From Mycobacterium sp. KBS0706 (GTDB lineage: Bacteria; Pseudomonadota; Alphaproteobacteria; DSM-16000; Inquilinaceae), in assembly GCF_005938675.2 (NCBI RefSeq), contig NZ_VCCH02000024.1:1-64000 (forward strand): a stretch of DNA of 64,000 nucleotides, given 5' to 3'. Positions 26,726 through 35,648 of this stretch are shown here, one piece after another. A program made the position numbers and the translations under genes. How positions within the stretch are numbered: the first letter of the stretch is position 1; every line of letters starts with the position of its first letter. The notes under the pieces were generated by a model. It worked only from the letters and a program-made list of their open reading frames with translations. It did not search any database and was not told where the DNA came from.

Positions 26726-27994
26726 ATGCGCCGCATAGTCGTCACCGGAATGGGCGCGGTGTCGCCCCTCGCCAACGGCGTCGAGGCCAGCTGGCGCCGG
26801 CTGCTGCAAGGCCGGTCCGGCCTGCGCCGCCTGCCCGAGGAGATGGTGCCGGACCTCGCCGCCAAGGTCGCCGGCGTGGTGCCGTCCATCGCCGAGGATC
26901 CCGAGGCCGGCTTCGACCCCGACGCGGCGGTGCCGCCGAAGGACCAGAAGAAGATGGACCGCTTCATCCAGTTCGCCATGGCGGCGGCGGAGGAGGCGGT
27001 GGCCCAGTCCGGCTGGCGGCCCACCGACGACCGGGCGCGGCAGCGCACCGCCACCGTGATCGCGTCGGGCGTCGGCGGCTTCCCCTATATCGTCGAGACG
27101 GTGCGGACGGTCGACCAGAAGGGCGCGCGGCGGCTGTCGCCCTTCACCGTGCCGGCCTTCCTGGTCAACCTCGCCGCCGGCCAGGTCTCGATCCGCCATG
27201 GCTTCAAGGGTCCGCTGGGCGCGCCGGTGACCGCCTGCGCCGCCGGGGTGCAGGGCATCGGCGACGCCGCCCGCATGATCCGCGCCGGCGAGGTCGACGT
27301 GGCGCTGTGCGGCGGCACCGAGGCCTGCATCGACCGGGTCAGCCTGGGCGGCTTCGCCGCCGCCCGGGCCCTGTCGACCGGCTTCACCGACACGCCGGAG
27401 CGCGCCTCCCGCCCCTTCGACCAGGCCCGCGACGGCTTCGTCATGGGCGAGGGCGCCGGGCTGATGGTGATCGAGGCGCTGGACCATGCGCTGGCCCGCG
27501 GCGCCCGGCCGATCGCCGAGCTGATCGGCTACGGCACCACCGCCGACGCCTATCATATGACCGCGGGGCCGGAGGATGGCGACGGCGCCCGCCGGGCGAT
27601 GGAGATCGCGCTCGCCCAGGGCGACATCGAGCCCGGCGAGGTGCAGCATCTGAACGCCCACGCCACCTCGACCCCGGTCGGCGACAAGGGTGAGATGGCG
27701 GCGATCAAGGCGCTGTTCGGCACCGGCGGGACGGTGGCGGTGAGCGCCACCAAATCCGCCACCGGCCACCTGCTGGGCGCCGCCGGCGGGCTGGAGGCGA
27801 TCTTCACCGTGCTGGCGCTGCGCGACCAGGTCATGCCGCCGACGCTGAACCTGGAGAACCCGGACCCGGACGCCGCCGGCATCGACCTGGTGGCGTTGGA
27901 GGCCCGGCGCGGCCAGATCGGGCACGCCCTGTCGAACGGCTTCGGCTTCGGCGGCGTCAACGCCAGCGTTCTGTTCCGTCGCTGGCAGGGCTAG
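26726..27994 (+). CDS. fabF: 3-oxoacyl-ACP synthase (FabF-like)
   Basis: A 422-residue condensing enzyme of the KAS II type, which extends acyl-ACP with malonyl-ACP. The active site is complete: the nucleophile Cys in PVTACAAGVQGI, His in HLNAHATSTPVGD, and Lys/His in TKSATGHLLGAAGG. VVTGMGAVSPLANG starts the chain and SNGFGFGGVNASV ends it. It stands apart from a fatty acid operon, following an HxlR regulator by 12 bp with TGAGGAG upstream, so it may be a secondary or regulated KAS II. Confidence 0.92.
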   Translation: MRRIVVTGMGAVSPLANGVEASWRRLLQGRSGLRRLPEEMVPDLAAKVAGVVPSIAEDPEAGFDPDAAVPPKDQKKMDRFIQFAMAAAEEAVAQSGWRPTDDRARQRTATVIASGVGGFPYIVETVRTVDQKGARRLSPFTVPAFLVNLAAGQVSIRHGFKGPLGAPVTACAAGVQGIGDAARMIRAGEVDVALCGGTEACIDRVSLGGFAAARALSTGFTDTPERASRPFDQARDGFVMGEGAGLMVIEALDHALARGARPIAELIGYGTTADAYHMTAGPEDGDGARRAMEIALAQGDIEPGEVQHLNAHATSTPVGDKGEMAAIKALFGTGGTVAVSATKSATGHLLGAAGGLEAIFTVLALRDQVMPPTLNLENPDPDAAGIDLVALEARRGQIGHALSNGFGFGGVNASVLFRRWQG

Positions 27995-28004
27995 CCATCG
28001 TAGC

Positions 28005-28075
28005 GTGGGTTCGCCGAGGCGAACCCAACATGGTACGGCCGGAAGGATGTTGGGTTCGCGTGCCGCGAACCCAAC
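28005..28075. repeat. Two GGGTTCGC hairpins between convergent genes
   Basis: A hairpin TGGGTTCGCC/GGCGAACCCA (28006-28027) is followed by a perfect 12 bp stem GTTGGGTTCGCG/CGCGAACCCAAC (28049-28075, loop TGC). The two share the GGGTTCGC core. They lie between the convergent fabF-like and tex genes and may block read-through in both directions. Confidence 0.75.
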
Positions 28076-28090
28076 CTACACAATCAGCGG

Positions 28091-30622
28091 TTAGCTCCGC
28101 TTGCTGCCCACCAGCCCGGCGCGGCGCAGGGCTTCGGCCATGGCGCCATCCGGCTCCGGCGCCGGCGTGCGCGTCTTCTGCGGCTCGGGCTGCGGCTTTC
28201 CTTGGGCCGGACGCTGCGAGCCGGAGTCCTGGCCGGGACGGCCATGGCGCGGCTGGCCCTGCCCGCCATGGCCCTGGCCATCGCGACTCTGCCCCCCGTG
28301 ACTCTGGCTCCCACGACCCTGGCCGCCCTGTCCCGGCTGCCCGGGCCGGCCTTGCTGCTGATGTCGCGGCCGCTCGTCCCGCCGACCCTCGGGCCGGCCG
28401 CGGGGGGCGCCGCCCTCGCGGCGCGGCGGCCGCGCCTGGCCGTCATCGTCGAGCCGCATGGTCAGGCCGATGCGCTTCCGCTGCGGGTCGACCTCCAGCA
28501 CCTTGACCTTCACCACGTCGCCCGGCTTGGCCACCGTGCGCGGGTCCTTCACGAAGGTCTTGGACATGGCCGAGATATGCACCAGCCCGTCCTGGTGCAC
28601 GCCGATATCGACGAAGGCGCCGAAGGCTGCGACGTTGGTGACCACGCCCTCCAGCACCATGCCGGGCTGCAGGTCGCTCAGCTTCTCCACGCCTTCCTTG
28701 AAGGTCGCGGTTTTGAAGGCCGGGCGCGGGTCGCGGCCCGGCTTCTCCAGCTCGCGCAGGATGTCGGTCACCGTCGGCACGCCGAAGCTGTCGTCGGTGA
28801 AGCGCTCCGGCTCCAGCCCGCGCAGGGTGGAGCTGTTGCCGATCAGCGCCTTGATCTCGCCGCCGGTGGCCTCGATGATCCGGCGCACCACCGGATAGGC
28901 CTCGGGGTGCACGCCCGAGGCGTCGAGCGGGTCGTCGCCGTTCGGGATGCGCAGAAAGCCGGCGCATTGCTCGAACGCCTTAGGCCCCAGCCGCGGCACG
29001 TCCTTCAGCGCCGCGCGGATCCGGAACGGGCCGTTGGCGTCGCGGTGCTGCACGATGTTCTGGGCCAGCCCCTCGCCGACGCCCGAGACCCGGGCCAGCA
29101 GCGGCGCCGAGGCGGTGTTGAGGTCGACGCCGACCGCGTTCACGCAATCCTCGACCACGGCGTCGAGCGAGCGCGACAGCTTGCTCTCGCTGAGGTCATG
29201 CTGGTACTGGCCGACGCCGATCGATTTCGGGTCGATCTTCACCAGCTCAGCCAGCGGGTCCTGCAGCCGGCGGGCGATCGACACCGCGCCGCGCAGCGAC
29301 ACGTCAAGCTCCGGCAGCTCCTGCGAGGCGAAGGCCGAGGCGGAGTAGACCGAGGCCCCTGCCTCCGACACCACCGCCTTGGTCAGCTTCAGATCGGGGT
29401 GCTGCTTCATCAGCTCGGCGGCCAGCTTGTCGGTCTCGCGCGACGCCGTGCCGTTGCCGATGGCGACCAGGTCGACGCCGTGCGCCTGGGCCAGGGCGGC
29501 CAGGGTGGCGATCGAGTCGTCCCAGCGCTTCTGCGGCTCATGCGGGAAGATCGCGGTGGTGGCCACGACCTTGCCGGTGGCGTCGACCACGGCGACCTTC
29601 ACCCCGGTGCGGAAGCCGGGATCGAGGCCCATGGTGGCGCGGGTGCCGGCCGGCGCCGCCAGCAGCAGGTCGCGCAGGTTGCCGGCGAAGACCTTCACCG
29701 CCTCCTCCTCCGCCGCCTGCCACAGGCGCAGCCGGAGGTCGATGTCGAGATGCACCAGGATCTTGGTGCGCCAGGCCCAGCGCACCGTCTCGGCCAGCCA
29801 GGCATCGCCCGGCCGGCCCTGGGCGACGATGCCGAAGCGGTTGGCGATGCGCTGCTCGTACAGGCCGGGGGCCTTGCGGTCCGCCGAGTCGGCCGGCGCC
29901 TCCTCCGGCTCCAGCGTCAGCGACAGCACCTCCTCTTTCTCGCCCCGGAACAGGGCCAGGATGCGGTGCGAGGGCAGCTTGGTCAGCTTCTCGGCATAGT
30001 CGAAATAGTCGGAGAACTTGGCGCCCGCCTGCTCCTTGCCCTCACGCATCTTGGACAGCAGCCGGCCGCGGGTCCATGCCTCCTCGCGCAGGCTGCCGAT
30101 CAGGTCGGCATCCTCGCCGAAGCGCTCGACCAGGATCGAGCGGGCGCCGTCCAGCGCCGCGGCCACATCGGCCACGCCCTTCTCGGCGTCGACGAAGGCG
30201 GCGGCGGCCTCCTCGGGGGCTCGCTCCGGCTGGGCCAGCAGCGCGTCGGCCAAGGGCTCCAGCCCGGCCTCGCGGGCGATCATCGCCTTGGTCCGGCGCT
30301 TCGGCTTGTAGGGCAGGTAGATGTCCTCGAGCCGGGCCTTGGTCTCGGCCGCCTCGATCTGGGCGCGCAGGGCGTCGTCCAGCTTGCCCTGCTCGGCGAT
30401 GCTGTCGAGGATCGTCTTCCGCCGCTCCTCCAACTCGCGCAGATAGCGCAGCCGCTCGTCCAGCGTGCGCAGCTGGGCGTCGTCCAGCCCGCCCGTCGCC
30501 TCCTTGCGGTAGCGGGCGACGAAGGGAACGGTCGCGCCGCCGTCGAGCAGCTCGACCGTGGCCGCGACCTGGGCCTCGCGCACGGAGAGCTCGTCGGCAA
30601 TGCGCTGGCTGATTGAGATCAT
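28091..30622 (-). CDS. tex: Tex family RNA-binding transcription accessory protein
   Basis: An 843-residue Tex protein that binds nucleic acid and affects transcription. The N-terminal helical part ([19 protein letters not shown]) leads to a YqgF-like domain at [18 protein letters not shown], helix-hairpin-helix motifs around [15 protein letters not shown], and an S1 domain ([21 protein letters not shown], about 650-720). Residues from about 735 to the end form a low-complexity tail rich in Gly, Arg, Gln and Pro, longer than in typical Tex proteins of 770-780 residues, closing with [10 protein letters not shown]. The ATG at 30622 matches the family start. Confidence 0.93.
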   Translation of the reverse strand: MISISQRIADELSVREAQVAATVELLDGGATVPFVARYRKEATGGLDDAQLRTLDERLRYLRELEERRKTILDSIAEQGKLDDALRAQIEAAETKARLEDIYLPYKPKRRTKAMIAREAGLEPLADALLAQPERAPEEAAAAFVDAEKGVADVAAALDGARSILVERFGEDADLIGSLREEAWTRGRLLSKMREGKEQAGAKFSDYFDYAEKLTKLPSHRILALFRGEKEEVLSLTLEPEEAPADSADRKAPGLYEQRIANRFGIVAQGRPGDAWLAETVRWAWRTKILVHLDIDLRLRLWQAAEEEAVKVFAGNLRDLLLAAPAGTRATMGLDPGFRTGVKVAVVDATGKVVATTAIFPHEPQKRWDDSIATLAALAQAHGVDLVAIGNGTASRETDKLAAELMKQHPDLKLTKAVVSEAGASVYSASAFASQELPELDVSLRGAVSIARRLQDPLAELVKIDPKSIGVGQYQHDLSESKLSRSLDAVVEDCVNAVGVDLNTASAPLLARVSGVGEGLAQNIVQHRDANGPFRIRAALKDVPRLGPKAFEQCAGFLRIPNGDDPLDASGVHPEAYPVVRRIIEATGGEIKALIGNSSTLRGLEPERFTDDSFGVPTVTDILRELEKPGRDPRPAFKTATFKEGVEKLSDLQPGMVLEGVVTNVAAFGAFVDIGVHQDGLVHISAMSKTFVKDPRTVAKPGDVVKVKVLEVDPQRKRIGLTMRLDDDGQARPPRREGGAPRGRPEGRRDERPRHQQQGRPGQPGQGGQGRGSQSHGGQSRDGQGHGGQGQPRHGRPGQDSGSQRPAQGKPQPEPQKTRTPAPEPDGAMAEALRRAGLVGSKRS

Positions 30623-30731
30623 CGAACGACCGGACGTGTTGTGATGAGGAACCGGAAGGGGCTGCTTCTACCGCGCCGCTGGGGTCGAGGTCAAAACCGC
30701 CAGCAGTCGCCTTGCCTCGACCCCATCCCCA

Positions 30732-30758
30732 TGATACTGAAGCCATCACTTAAGCAAC
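30732..30758 (+). promoter_or_regulatory. Shared promoter-region motif, copy 1
   Basis: The 27 bp stretch starts TGATACTGAAG and ends CTTAAGCAAC, 24 bp before the SRPBCC ATG. It matches 31881-31907 at about 18 of 27 positions, including TGATACT.AA and TTAAG.AAC at the same spacing. GATACT may be a -10 box, and the AA/TTAAG dyad downstream an operator. Confidence 0.55.
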
Positions 30759-30782
30759 AAGGCCGCGCCAGGAGGAAGCGCC

Positions 30783-31253
30783 ATGAGCGAACGGTCCGTG
30801 GAGCACGGCAGCTTCACCATCCGGCGCCGCTACGACGCCCCGCCGGCCCGGGTGTTCGCGGCCTGGGCCAACCCTGCCGCCCGGCTGATCTGGGGCGCGC
30901 CCGGCGAGGGTTGGGAACTGGCCGAGCCGCGATTCGACTTCCGCATCGGCGGCATCGAGACCAGCCGCTTCGGCCCGGCCGGCGACCCGGTCTACCGCAA
31001 CGAGACCCGCTATGCCGACATCGTGCCGGACCGCCGCATCGTGTTCAGCTACACGATCGACCGCGGCGAGACCCGGATCTCGGCCTCGCTGAGCACGGTC
31101 GAGCTGCAGCCTGACGGCGGCGGCACCAAGCTGATCTTCACCGAGCAGGCCGCCTTCCTCGACGGCGGCGACCAGCCGGAGATCCGCGAGGGCGGCTGGC
31201 GCGAGATCCTGGACAAGCTCGACGCCTTCCTGCGGCGCCGGGCCGCTCATTGA
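30783..31253 (+). CDS. SRPBCC (AHSA1-like) protein
   Basis: A 156-residue START/Bet v1-fold protein of the AHSA1-like group: FTIRRRYDAPPARVFAAWANP at the start, FDFRIGGIE, GDPVYRNETRYADIVPDRRIVFSY and a C-terminal helix GGWREILDKLDAFL. Such proteins bind hydrophobic ligands. They are often encoded next to an ArsR-type regulator, which is absent here. AGGAGG precedes the ATG. A frameshifted glutathione S-transferase gene follows by 10 bp. Confidence 0.88.
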   Translation: MSERSVEHGSFTIRRRYDAPPARVFAAWANPAARLIWGAPGEGWELAEPRFDFRIGGIETSRFGPAGDPVYRNETRYADIVPDRRIVFSYTIDRGETRISASLSTVELQPDGGGTKLIFTEQAAFLDGGDQPEIREGGWREILDKLDAFLRRRAAH

Positions 31254-31263
31254 GGAGGCCCGC

Positions 31264-31847
31264 ATGAAACTGTACCTTGCCCCCGGCGCCTGCAGCCTGG
31301 CCGACCATATCGCTCTGCACGAGGCCGGGCTGGAGTTCGAGCGCATCCGCGTCGACATCCCGACCGGCGGACCGAATCGGGCGACGACTTCACCCAGGTC
31401 AACCCGAAGGGCTACGTCCCCGCTCTGGTGCTGGACGACGGCACGGTGCTGACCGAGAACGCCGCAATCCTGAGCTGGGTGGCCGACCGGGCACCGCGTC
31501 TGGCGCCGGGCGGCGCGCTGGGCCGGATCCGACTGGTCGAGATGCTGAGCTTCATCGGCGCCGAGCTGCACAAGCTGCTGATCCGGTCGATCTTCCCGAC
31601 CGGCGACCAGGAGAAGCAGGCCGTCGACGAGGTCGTGGCGCAGCGCCTTGCCTATCTCGCGGAACGGCTGGACGGCGACTACCTGTTCGGCCGGGAGATG
31701 AGCGTCGCCGACGCCTATCTCTACGTCATGCTGCGCTGGGCCAGGGACCTCAAGCTGCCGCGGCCGGACCCGCTGCCGGCCTATTCCGACCGGGTGGAGG
31801 CAAGACCGGCGGTGCAGCTGGCGCTGCAGCACGAGGGCCTGATCTGA
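31264..31847 (+). pseudogene. Glutathione S-transferase gene with a -1 frameshift
   Basis: The thioredoxin-like half is read from the ATG at 31264 (MKLYLAPGACSLADHIALHE, to about TGGPNR); the rest needs the next frame, beginning near 31380 with GDDFTQVNPKGYVPALVL and continuing through the helical domain (LHKLLIRSIFP, FGREMSVADAYLYVML) to 31847. Restoring one G in the GGG run at 31379-31381 would give an intact GST of about 194 residues of the GstA/beta type, with the Cys10 motif ACS. A recent inactivation or an assembly error fits; no slippery heptamer for programmed frameshifting was seen. It is in operon position after the SRPBCC gene (GAGGAGG upstream). Confidence 0.8.
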
Positions 31848-31880
31848 CGCCGGGCTGGCTTGCCCCGTCGGGCTGCGGCG

Positions 31881-31907
31881 TGATACTCAACTTTTAAGTT
31901 AAGAAAC
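31881..31907 (+). promoter_or_regulatory. Shared promoter-region motif, copy 2
   Basis: This 27 bp stretch, about 90 bp before the MFS gene, starts TGATACTCAAC and ends TTAAGAAAC, matching the SRPBCC copy. Within it AACTT TT AAGTT (31889-31900) is an inverted repeat. A common regulator of both genes is inferred. Confidence 0.55.
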
Positions 31908-31995
31908 GAGGCCGCCGACCCGGCGGCCCCGGCGTCGAGGGCTGCGCCCGCGGGTCGATCCGCCGGCCGCCCGACGCTGCGAAAGGGAGAACGCC

Positions 31996-33462
31996 ATGAC
32001 GGACCGCCCTGCCGAATCTCGTGCGGCCGCGCCCCAGAACGGGCGCTGGCTGGCGCTGACCGTGCTGTGCCTCGGCGTGCTGATGATCGTGCTGGATTCG
32101 ACCGTCGTGAACGTGGCGCTGCCGTCCATCAAGACCGATCTCGGCTTCAACGACTCGACCCTCGCCTGGGTGGTGAACGGCTACATGCTGACCTTCGGTG
32201 GCTTCCTGCTGCTGGGCGGCAGGCTGGGCGACCTGTTCGGCCACCGCCGGTTGTTCCTGATCGGCCTCGCCGTCTTCACCCTGGCGTCCCTCGCCTGCGG
32301 CCTGTCCGGCAGCCAGGCCGTCCTGGTCGCCGCCCGGGCGATCCAGGGGCTGGGCGGCGCCGTCGTCTCCGCCGTGGCCCTGTCGCTGATCATGGATCTG
32401 TTCACCGAGCCGGCGGACCGGGCCAAGGCGATGGGCGTCTACGGCTTCGTCGCCGCCGGCGGCGGCAGCGTCGGGGTTCTGCTGGGCGGCCTGCTGACCG
32501 GGGCGCTGAGCTGGCACTGGATTTTCCTGATCAACCTGCCGATCGGCATCGCGGTCTTCGCCCTGTCGCTGCCCCTGCTGCCGGCCACCCGCAACGAGGC
32601 GGCGGACCGGCGGCTCGACGTCGCCGGGGCGATCACCGTGACCGCGGCGCTGATGTTGGCCGTCTACGCCATCGTCAACGGCAACGAGGCCGGCTGGGCC
32701 TCAACCCGCACGCTCGGCCTGCTCGGCGGCGCCGTTGTGCTGCTGGCGACGTTTGTTGCAATCGAGACCCGGGTGGCGGCGCCCTTGATGCCGCTCGGCC
32801 TGTTCCGGCTGCGCAGCTTGGCCGTCGCCAATGTCGTCGGGGTGCTGTGGGCTGCGGCCATGTTCGCCTGGTTCTTCCTGTCCGCCCTCTACATGCAGCA
32901 GGTGCTGGGCTATGGCCCGATGGAGGTCGGCCTGGCTTTCCTGCCGGCCAACCTGATCATGGCGGCCTTTTCGCTCGGCCTGTCGGCGAAGCTGGTGATG
33001 CGCTTCGGCATCCGCCTGCCGATCGTGGTCGGGCTGCTGCTGGCGGCAGCCGGGCTGGCGCTGTTCGCCTGGGCCCCGGTGGAGGGCCGCTTCACCCTGC
33101 ATGTGCTGCCGGGAATGCTGCTGCTGGGCCTCGGCTGCGGCATGGCGCTGAACCCGGTGCTGCTGGCGGCGATGAGCGAGGTGGGGCCGACCGAATCCGG
33201 CCTCGCCTCCGGCATGGTCAACACCGCCTTCATGATGGGCGGGGCGCTGGGCCTGGCGATCCTGGCCAGCCTGGCGGCGTCGCGCACCGGCGGGCTGCTG
33301 GCCGCCGGCGCGGACCAGCCGGTGGCGTTGGTCGGCGGCTACCAGACGGCCTTCCTGGCCGGGGCCTGCTTCGCAGCGCTGGCGGCGGTGCTGGGCGCCA
33401 CGCTGCTGCCCCGGCCGCCCGCGGCGCAACCCTCGGGCGAGGCCGAGTCGGTCACGTCGTAG
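31996..33462 (+). CDS. MFS drug exporter (DHA2, EmrB/QacA type)
   Basis: A 488-residue transporter with about 14 membrane helices. The DHA2 marks are present: LDSTVVNVALPSI in helix 1, WVVNGYMLTFGGFLLLGGRLGDLFG (helix 2 and motif A, over about residues 58-82), and LFLINLPIGIAVF-like WIFLINLPIG after helix 5. These proton antiporters export drugs and other hydrophobic compounds. GGGAGAA precedes the ATG. The upstream motif is shared with the SRPBCC gene, so the exporter may respond to the same signal. Confidence 0.93.
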   Translation: MTDRPAESRAAAPQNGRWLALTVLCLGVLMIVLDSTVVNVALPSIKTDLGFNDSTLAWVVNGYMLTFGGFLLLGGRLGDLFGHRRLFLIGLAVFTLASLACGLSGSQAVLVAARAIQGLGGAVVSAVALSLIMDLFTEPADRAKAMGVYGFVAAGGGSVGVLLGGLLTGALSWHWIFLINLPIGIAVFALSLPLLPATRNEAADRRLDVAGAITVTAALMLAVYAIVNGNEAGWASTRTLGLLGGAVVLLATFVAIETRVAAPLMPLGLFRLRSLAVANVVGVLWAAAMFAWFFLSALYMQQVLGYGPMEVGLAFLPANLIMAAFSLGLSAKLVMRFGIRLPIVVGLLLAAAGLALFAWAPVEGRFTLHVLPGMLLLGLGCGMALNPVLLAAMSEVGPTESGLASGMVNTAFMMGGALGLAILASLAASRTGGLLAAGADQPVALVGGYQTAFLAGACFAALAAVLGATLLPRPPAAQPSGEAESVTS

Positions 33463-33519
33463 CGCCGCACTGTGCCGCCGCGATCGGGTTGCTATAGTCG
33501 CGATCCGGAAGGAGTCGCG

Positions 33520-34311
33520 ATGACTGGTCCCGTGCTGCATCTGTGCTGCGGCGACAGCGCCGCCGGGGTGATCCGTGCCGGCCTGCCCGGGTCGGCGGTG
33601 CTGGTGCTGCGCGACGACCTGGCGGTCGGGCCGCTGGGCGATGTCGACAGCGGCCGGCCCGACGCCCGCGCTGCCTTCTGGCACGCCGTGTTCCCGGCCG
33701 AGGATCGTATGGCGATCGAGACCGGCGGGACGTTCGTCGAGCAGCTGGCGGCCGAGTCGGCGGCGCTGCGGCGCCTGCCGGACGCGGCGGAGAGGATGGT
33801 GATCTGGCACGGCACTGGCGCCGCCGAGCAGCTGATGCTGCGCCAGGCGCTGTGGGCGCTGCGCGATGCGGCCACCCCGGTCGGGGAGGTGGCGGTCGGC
33901 CCGACCCTGCTGCCCGAAGCCGCGCGCCGCGACATGACGGCGGTGGCCATGCTGCCGCCCGAGACCATCGCCGCCGTCACGGCCCGGCCGGTGGCGCCCG
34001 AGCGGCGGGCCGGGCTGGCCGCGGAGTGGGAGCGGCTGCGCGCCGACGGCGGCGGCCTGCGCCATCACCGGGACGGCACCATCACCACCCACCCGATCGA
34101 CGCGCACGACCAGGAGATCCTGGCGGCGCTCGGCCCCGACTGGCAGCCGGCCGCCCGCGCGATCGGCCGGCCGATGGGCACCATCACCGGCTTCTTCGCC
34201 ACCGACGCCTTCTGCTTCTGGCGGCTGCGCCGGCTGGCAGCGCAGGGCCGGGCGGAGTTCCGGGGAGACATCACGGCGATGCGCCGCTGCGAGGCGCGGC
34301 GGGCAGCCTGA
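33520..34311 (+). CDS. DUF1835-domain protein
   Basis: A 263-residue cytoplasmic protein. The N-terminus, LHLCCGDSAAGVIRAG followed by VLVLRDDLAVGPLGDV, is the DUF1835 pattern, and the C-terminal half (HPIDAHDQEIL, FWRLRRLA) matches the DUF3658-type partner domain usually found with it. No function is established. The ATG at 33520 has GGAAGGAG upstream, and TATAGT at 33493 may be its -10 box. It is followed 15 bp later by an aldolase gene. Confidence 0.8.
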   Translation: MTGPVLHLCCGDSAAGVIRAGLPGSAVLVLRDDLAVGPLGDVDSGRPDARAAFWHAVFPAEDRMAIETGGTFVEQLAAESAALRRLPDAAERMVIWHGTGAAEQLMLRQALWALRDAATPVGEVAVGPTLLPEAARRDMTAVAMLPPETIAAVTARPVAPERRAGLAAEWERLRADGGGLRHHRDGTITTHPIDAHDQEILAALGPDWQPAARAIGRPMGTITGFFATDAFCFWRLRRLAAQGRAEFRGDITAMRRCEARRAA

Positions 34312-34326
34312 GCGAAGGGACGATGG

Positions 34327-35091
34327 ATGGAACTCGACCGCAACCGGTTCAAGGCGGCGCTGGCCGCCGGGCAGACCCAGATCGGGCTGTGGAGCAGCCT
34401 GTGCAGCAACATCGTCGCCGAGATCATCGGCGACAGCGGCTTCGACTGGATCCTGTTCGACACCGAGCATTCGCCGAACGAGCTGCCGGACCTGCTGGGC
34501 CAGTTGCAGGCCGCTTCGCGCGGCACGGCCACGGGCATCGTGCGGCCGGCCTGGAACGACCCGGTGCTGATCAAGCGCATCCTCGACATCGGCGCCCAGG
34601 CGCTGCTGATCCCCTTCGTCCAGAATGCCGAGGAGGCGCGGCGCGCCGTGGCCGCCTGCCGCTACCCGCCGGCCGGCATCCGCGGCATCACCACCAGCGG
34701 CCGCGGCAGCCATTACGGCCGGGTGACGGACTATCTGAAGAAGGCCGATGCCGAGATCTGCGTGCTGCTGCAGGTCGAGACCGGCGAGGCGCTGGCGCGG
34801 ATCGAGGAGATCGCGTCGGTCGACGGCGTCGACGGCGTGTTCATCGGCCCGTCCGACCTGTCGGCCTCGCTGGGCCATATCGGCAACTCGCAGCATCCGG
34901 AGGTGCAGGCCGCGATCCAGGACGCGGTGCGGCGCCTGACCGCGATCGGCAAGCCGGCCGGGATCCTGACCTCGGTCGAGGCCGAGGCCCGGCGCTACAT
35001 CGAGTGGGGCTACCGCTTCGTCGCGGTCGGCACCGATCTCGGCCTGCTGGCGCGCAACGCCGATGCGCTGGCCCGTGGCTTCAAGAGCTGA
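34327..35091 (+). CDS. HpcH/HpaI-family class II aldolase
   Basis: A 254-residue metal-dependent aldolase of the HpaI (4-hydroxy-2-oxoheptanedioate aldolase) family, which splits 2-oxo-4-hydroxy acids to pyruvate and an aldehyde. IGLWSSLCSNIVAEI and DWILFDTEHSPNEL (with the catalytic His of EH), GAQALLIPFVQNAEEA, RYPPAGIRGI, LLQVETGEAL (metal-binding Glu) and GVFIGPSDLSASLG (metal-binding Asp) are all present. The natural substrate cannot be decided, and no aromatic-degradation genes are nearby. Confidence 0.9.
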   Translation: MELDRNRFKAALAAGQTQIGLWSSLCSNIVAEIIGDSGFDWILFDTEHSPNELPDLLGQLQAASRGTATGIVRPAWNDPVLIKRILDIGAQALLIPFVQNAEEARRAVAACRYPPAGIRGITTSGRGSHYGRVTDYLKKADAEICVLLQVETGEALARIEEIASVDGVDGVFIGPSDLSASLGHIGNSQHPEVQAAIQDAVRRLTAIGKPAGILTSVEAEARRYIEWGYRFVAVGTDLGLLARNADALARGFKS

Positions 35092-35113
35092 TCGCGGGCA
35101 CCATGTCGCAGAC

Positions 35114-35135
35114 CGGCCGGGTTTGCGCCCGGCCG
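35114..35135 (+). terminator. Weak hairpin after the aldolase gene
   Basis: CGGCCGGG and CCCGGCCG form an 8 bp stem around TTTGCG, 22 bp after the stop. No T-run follows, so it may only slow transcription. Confidence 0.3.
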
Positions 35136-35175
35136 CGGCCGTGATATTCCGGCCGGGACGAAGGGGGATCGGCAC

Positions 35176-35553
35176 GTGCGCATGAGGTCGGCACGGAGAC
35201 GGGCATCATGGGTCGCGCTCGGCGCGGCCTATCTGCTGTTCGTCCAGGCCATCCTCGGCGGCCTCGCCATCGGCGCCAGCGCCGCGACGCTCGATCCGCT
35301 CTCTGCCCTCTGCCGCGCCGATGATGCCGGTCCCGTCCGGCAGGATCCGGCGGCCGACCATCCGCATCTGCCCGATTGCTGCACCACCGGCTGCGCCATG
35401 TTCGGCGGCGCCCCGGTGCCGGCCTTCGTCGCGGTGCTGCTGGTGCCGCATCTGGCCGGCCCGACCGAGCCCGCGCTCCTGCCCCTGACCCCGGTGGCGA
35501 CGGCGCCGCAGCGCTCGCCGGCCAATCCGAGGGCCCCGCCCGCCCAGGCGTGA
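35176..35553 (+). CDS. DUF2946-family protein, first gene of a copper cluster
   Basis: A 125-residue exported or membrane-anchored protein: a hydrophobic helix (WVALGAAYLLFVQAILGGLAIG) followed by DHPHLPDCCTTGCAMFG, the His/Cys motif of the DUF2946 family, which is often found with copper genes. A second hydrophobic stretch (PAFVAVLLVPHLAG) follows. GTG at 35176 or ATG at 35182 may start it. It precedes PCu(A)C, SCO and YcnI-like genes on the same strand, so metal binding by the Cys/His cluster is inferred. Confidence 0.75.
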   Translation: MRMRSARRRASWVALGAAYLLFVQAILGGLAIGASAATLDPLSALCRADDAGPVRQDPAADHPHLPDCCTTGCAMFGGAPVPAFVAVLLVPHLAGPTEPALLPLTPVATAPQRSPANPRAPPAQA

Positions 35554-35648
35554 TCCAGCCGGGCCCTGCCGTCGGCGGGCCCCTGTCGGTTCACGGCCGG
35601 ACACCGGCGCCGGAGACGCGCCGCCCGGCCCAGCCTGGAGCGAAATCC

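Noticed and set aside
24923..27925. A 1000-residue open frame on the minus strand
   Set aside because: It is an antisense shadow of the DUF2889, hydrolase, HxlR and fabF-like genes, common in 70% GC DNA; composition is low-complexity Gly/Arg/Ala with no motif.
28200..28400. Tandem repeat or mobile element at the end of tex
   Set aside because: The pattern is coding for the Gly/Arg/Gln-rich tail and has no terminal inverted repeats.
28202..30616. An 804-residue open frame opposite tex
   Set aside because: It is a shadow of tex without any recognisable domain.
31360..31390. Programmed frameshift in the glutathione S-transferase gene
   Set aside because: No slippery heptamer or downstream structure was seen; a one-base deletion in GGG explains it.
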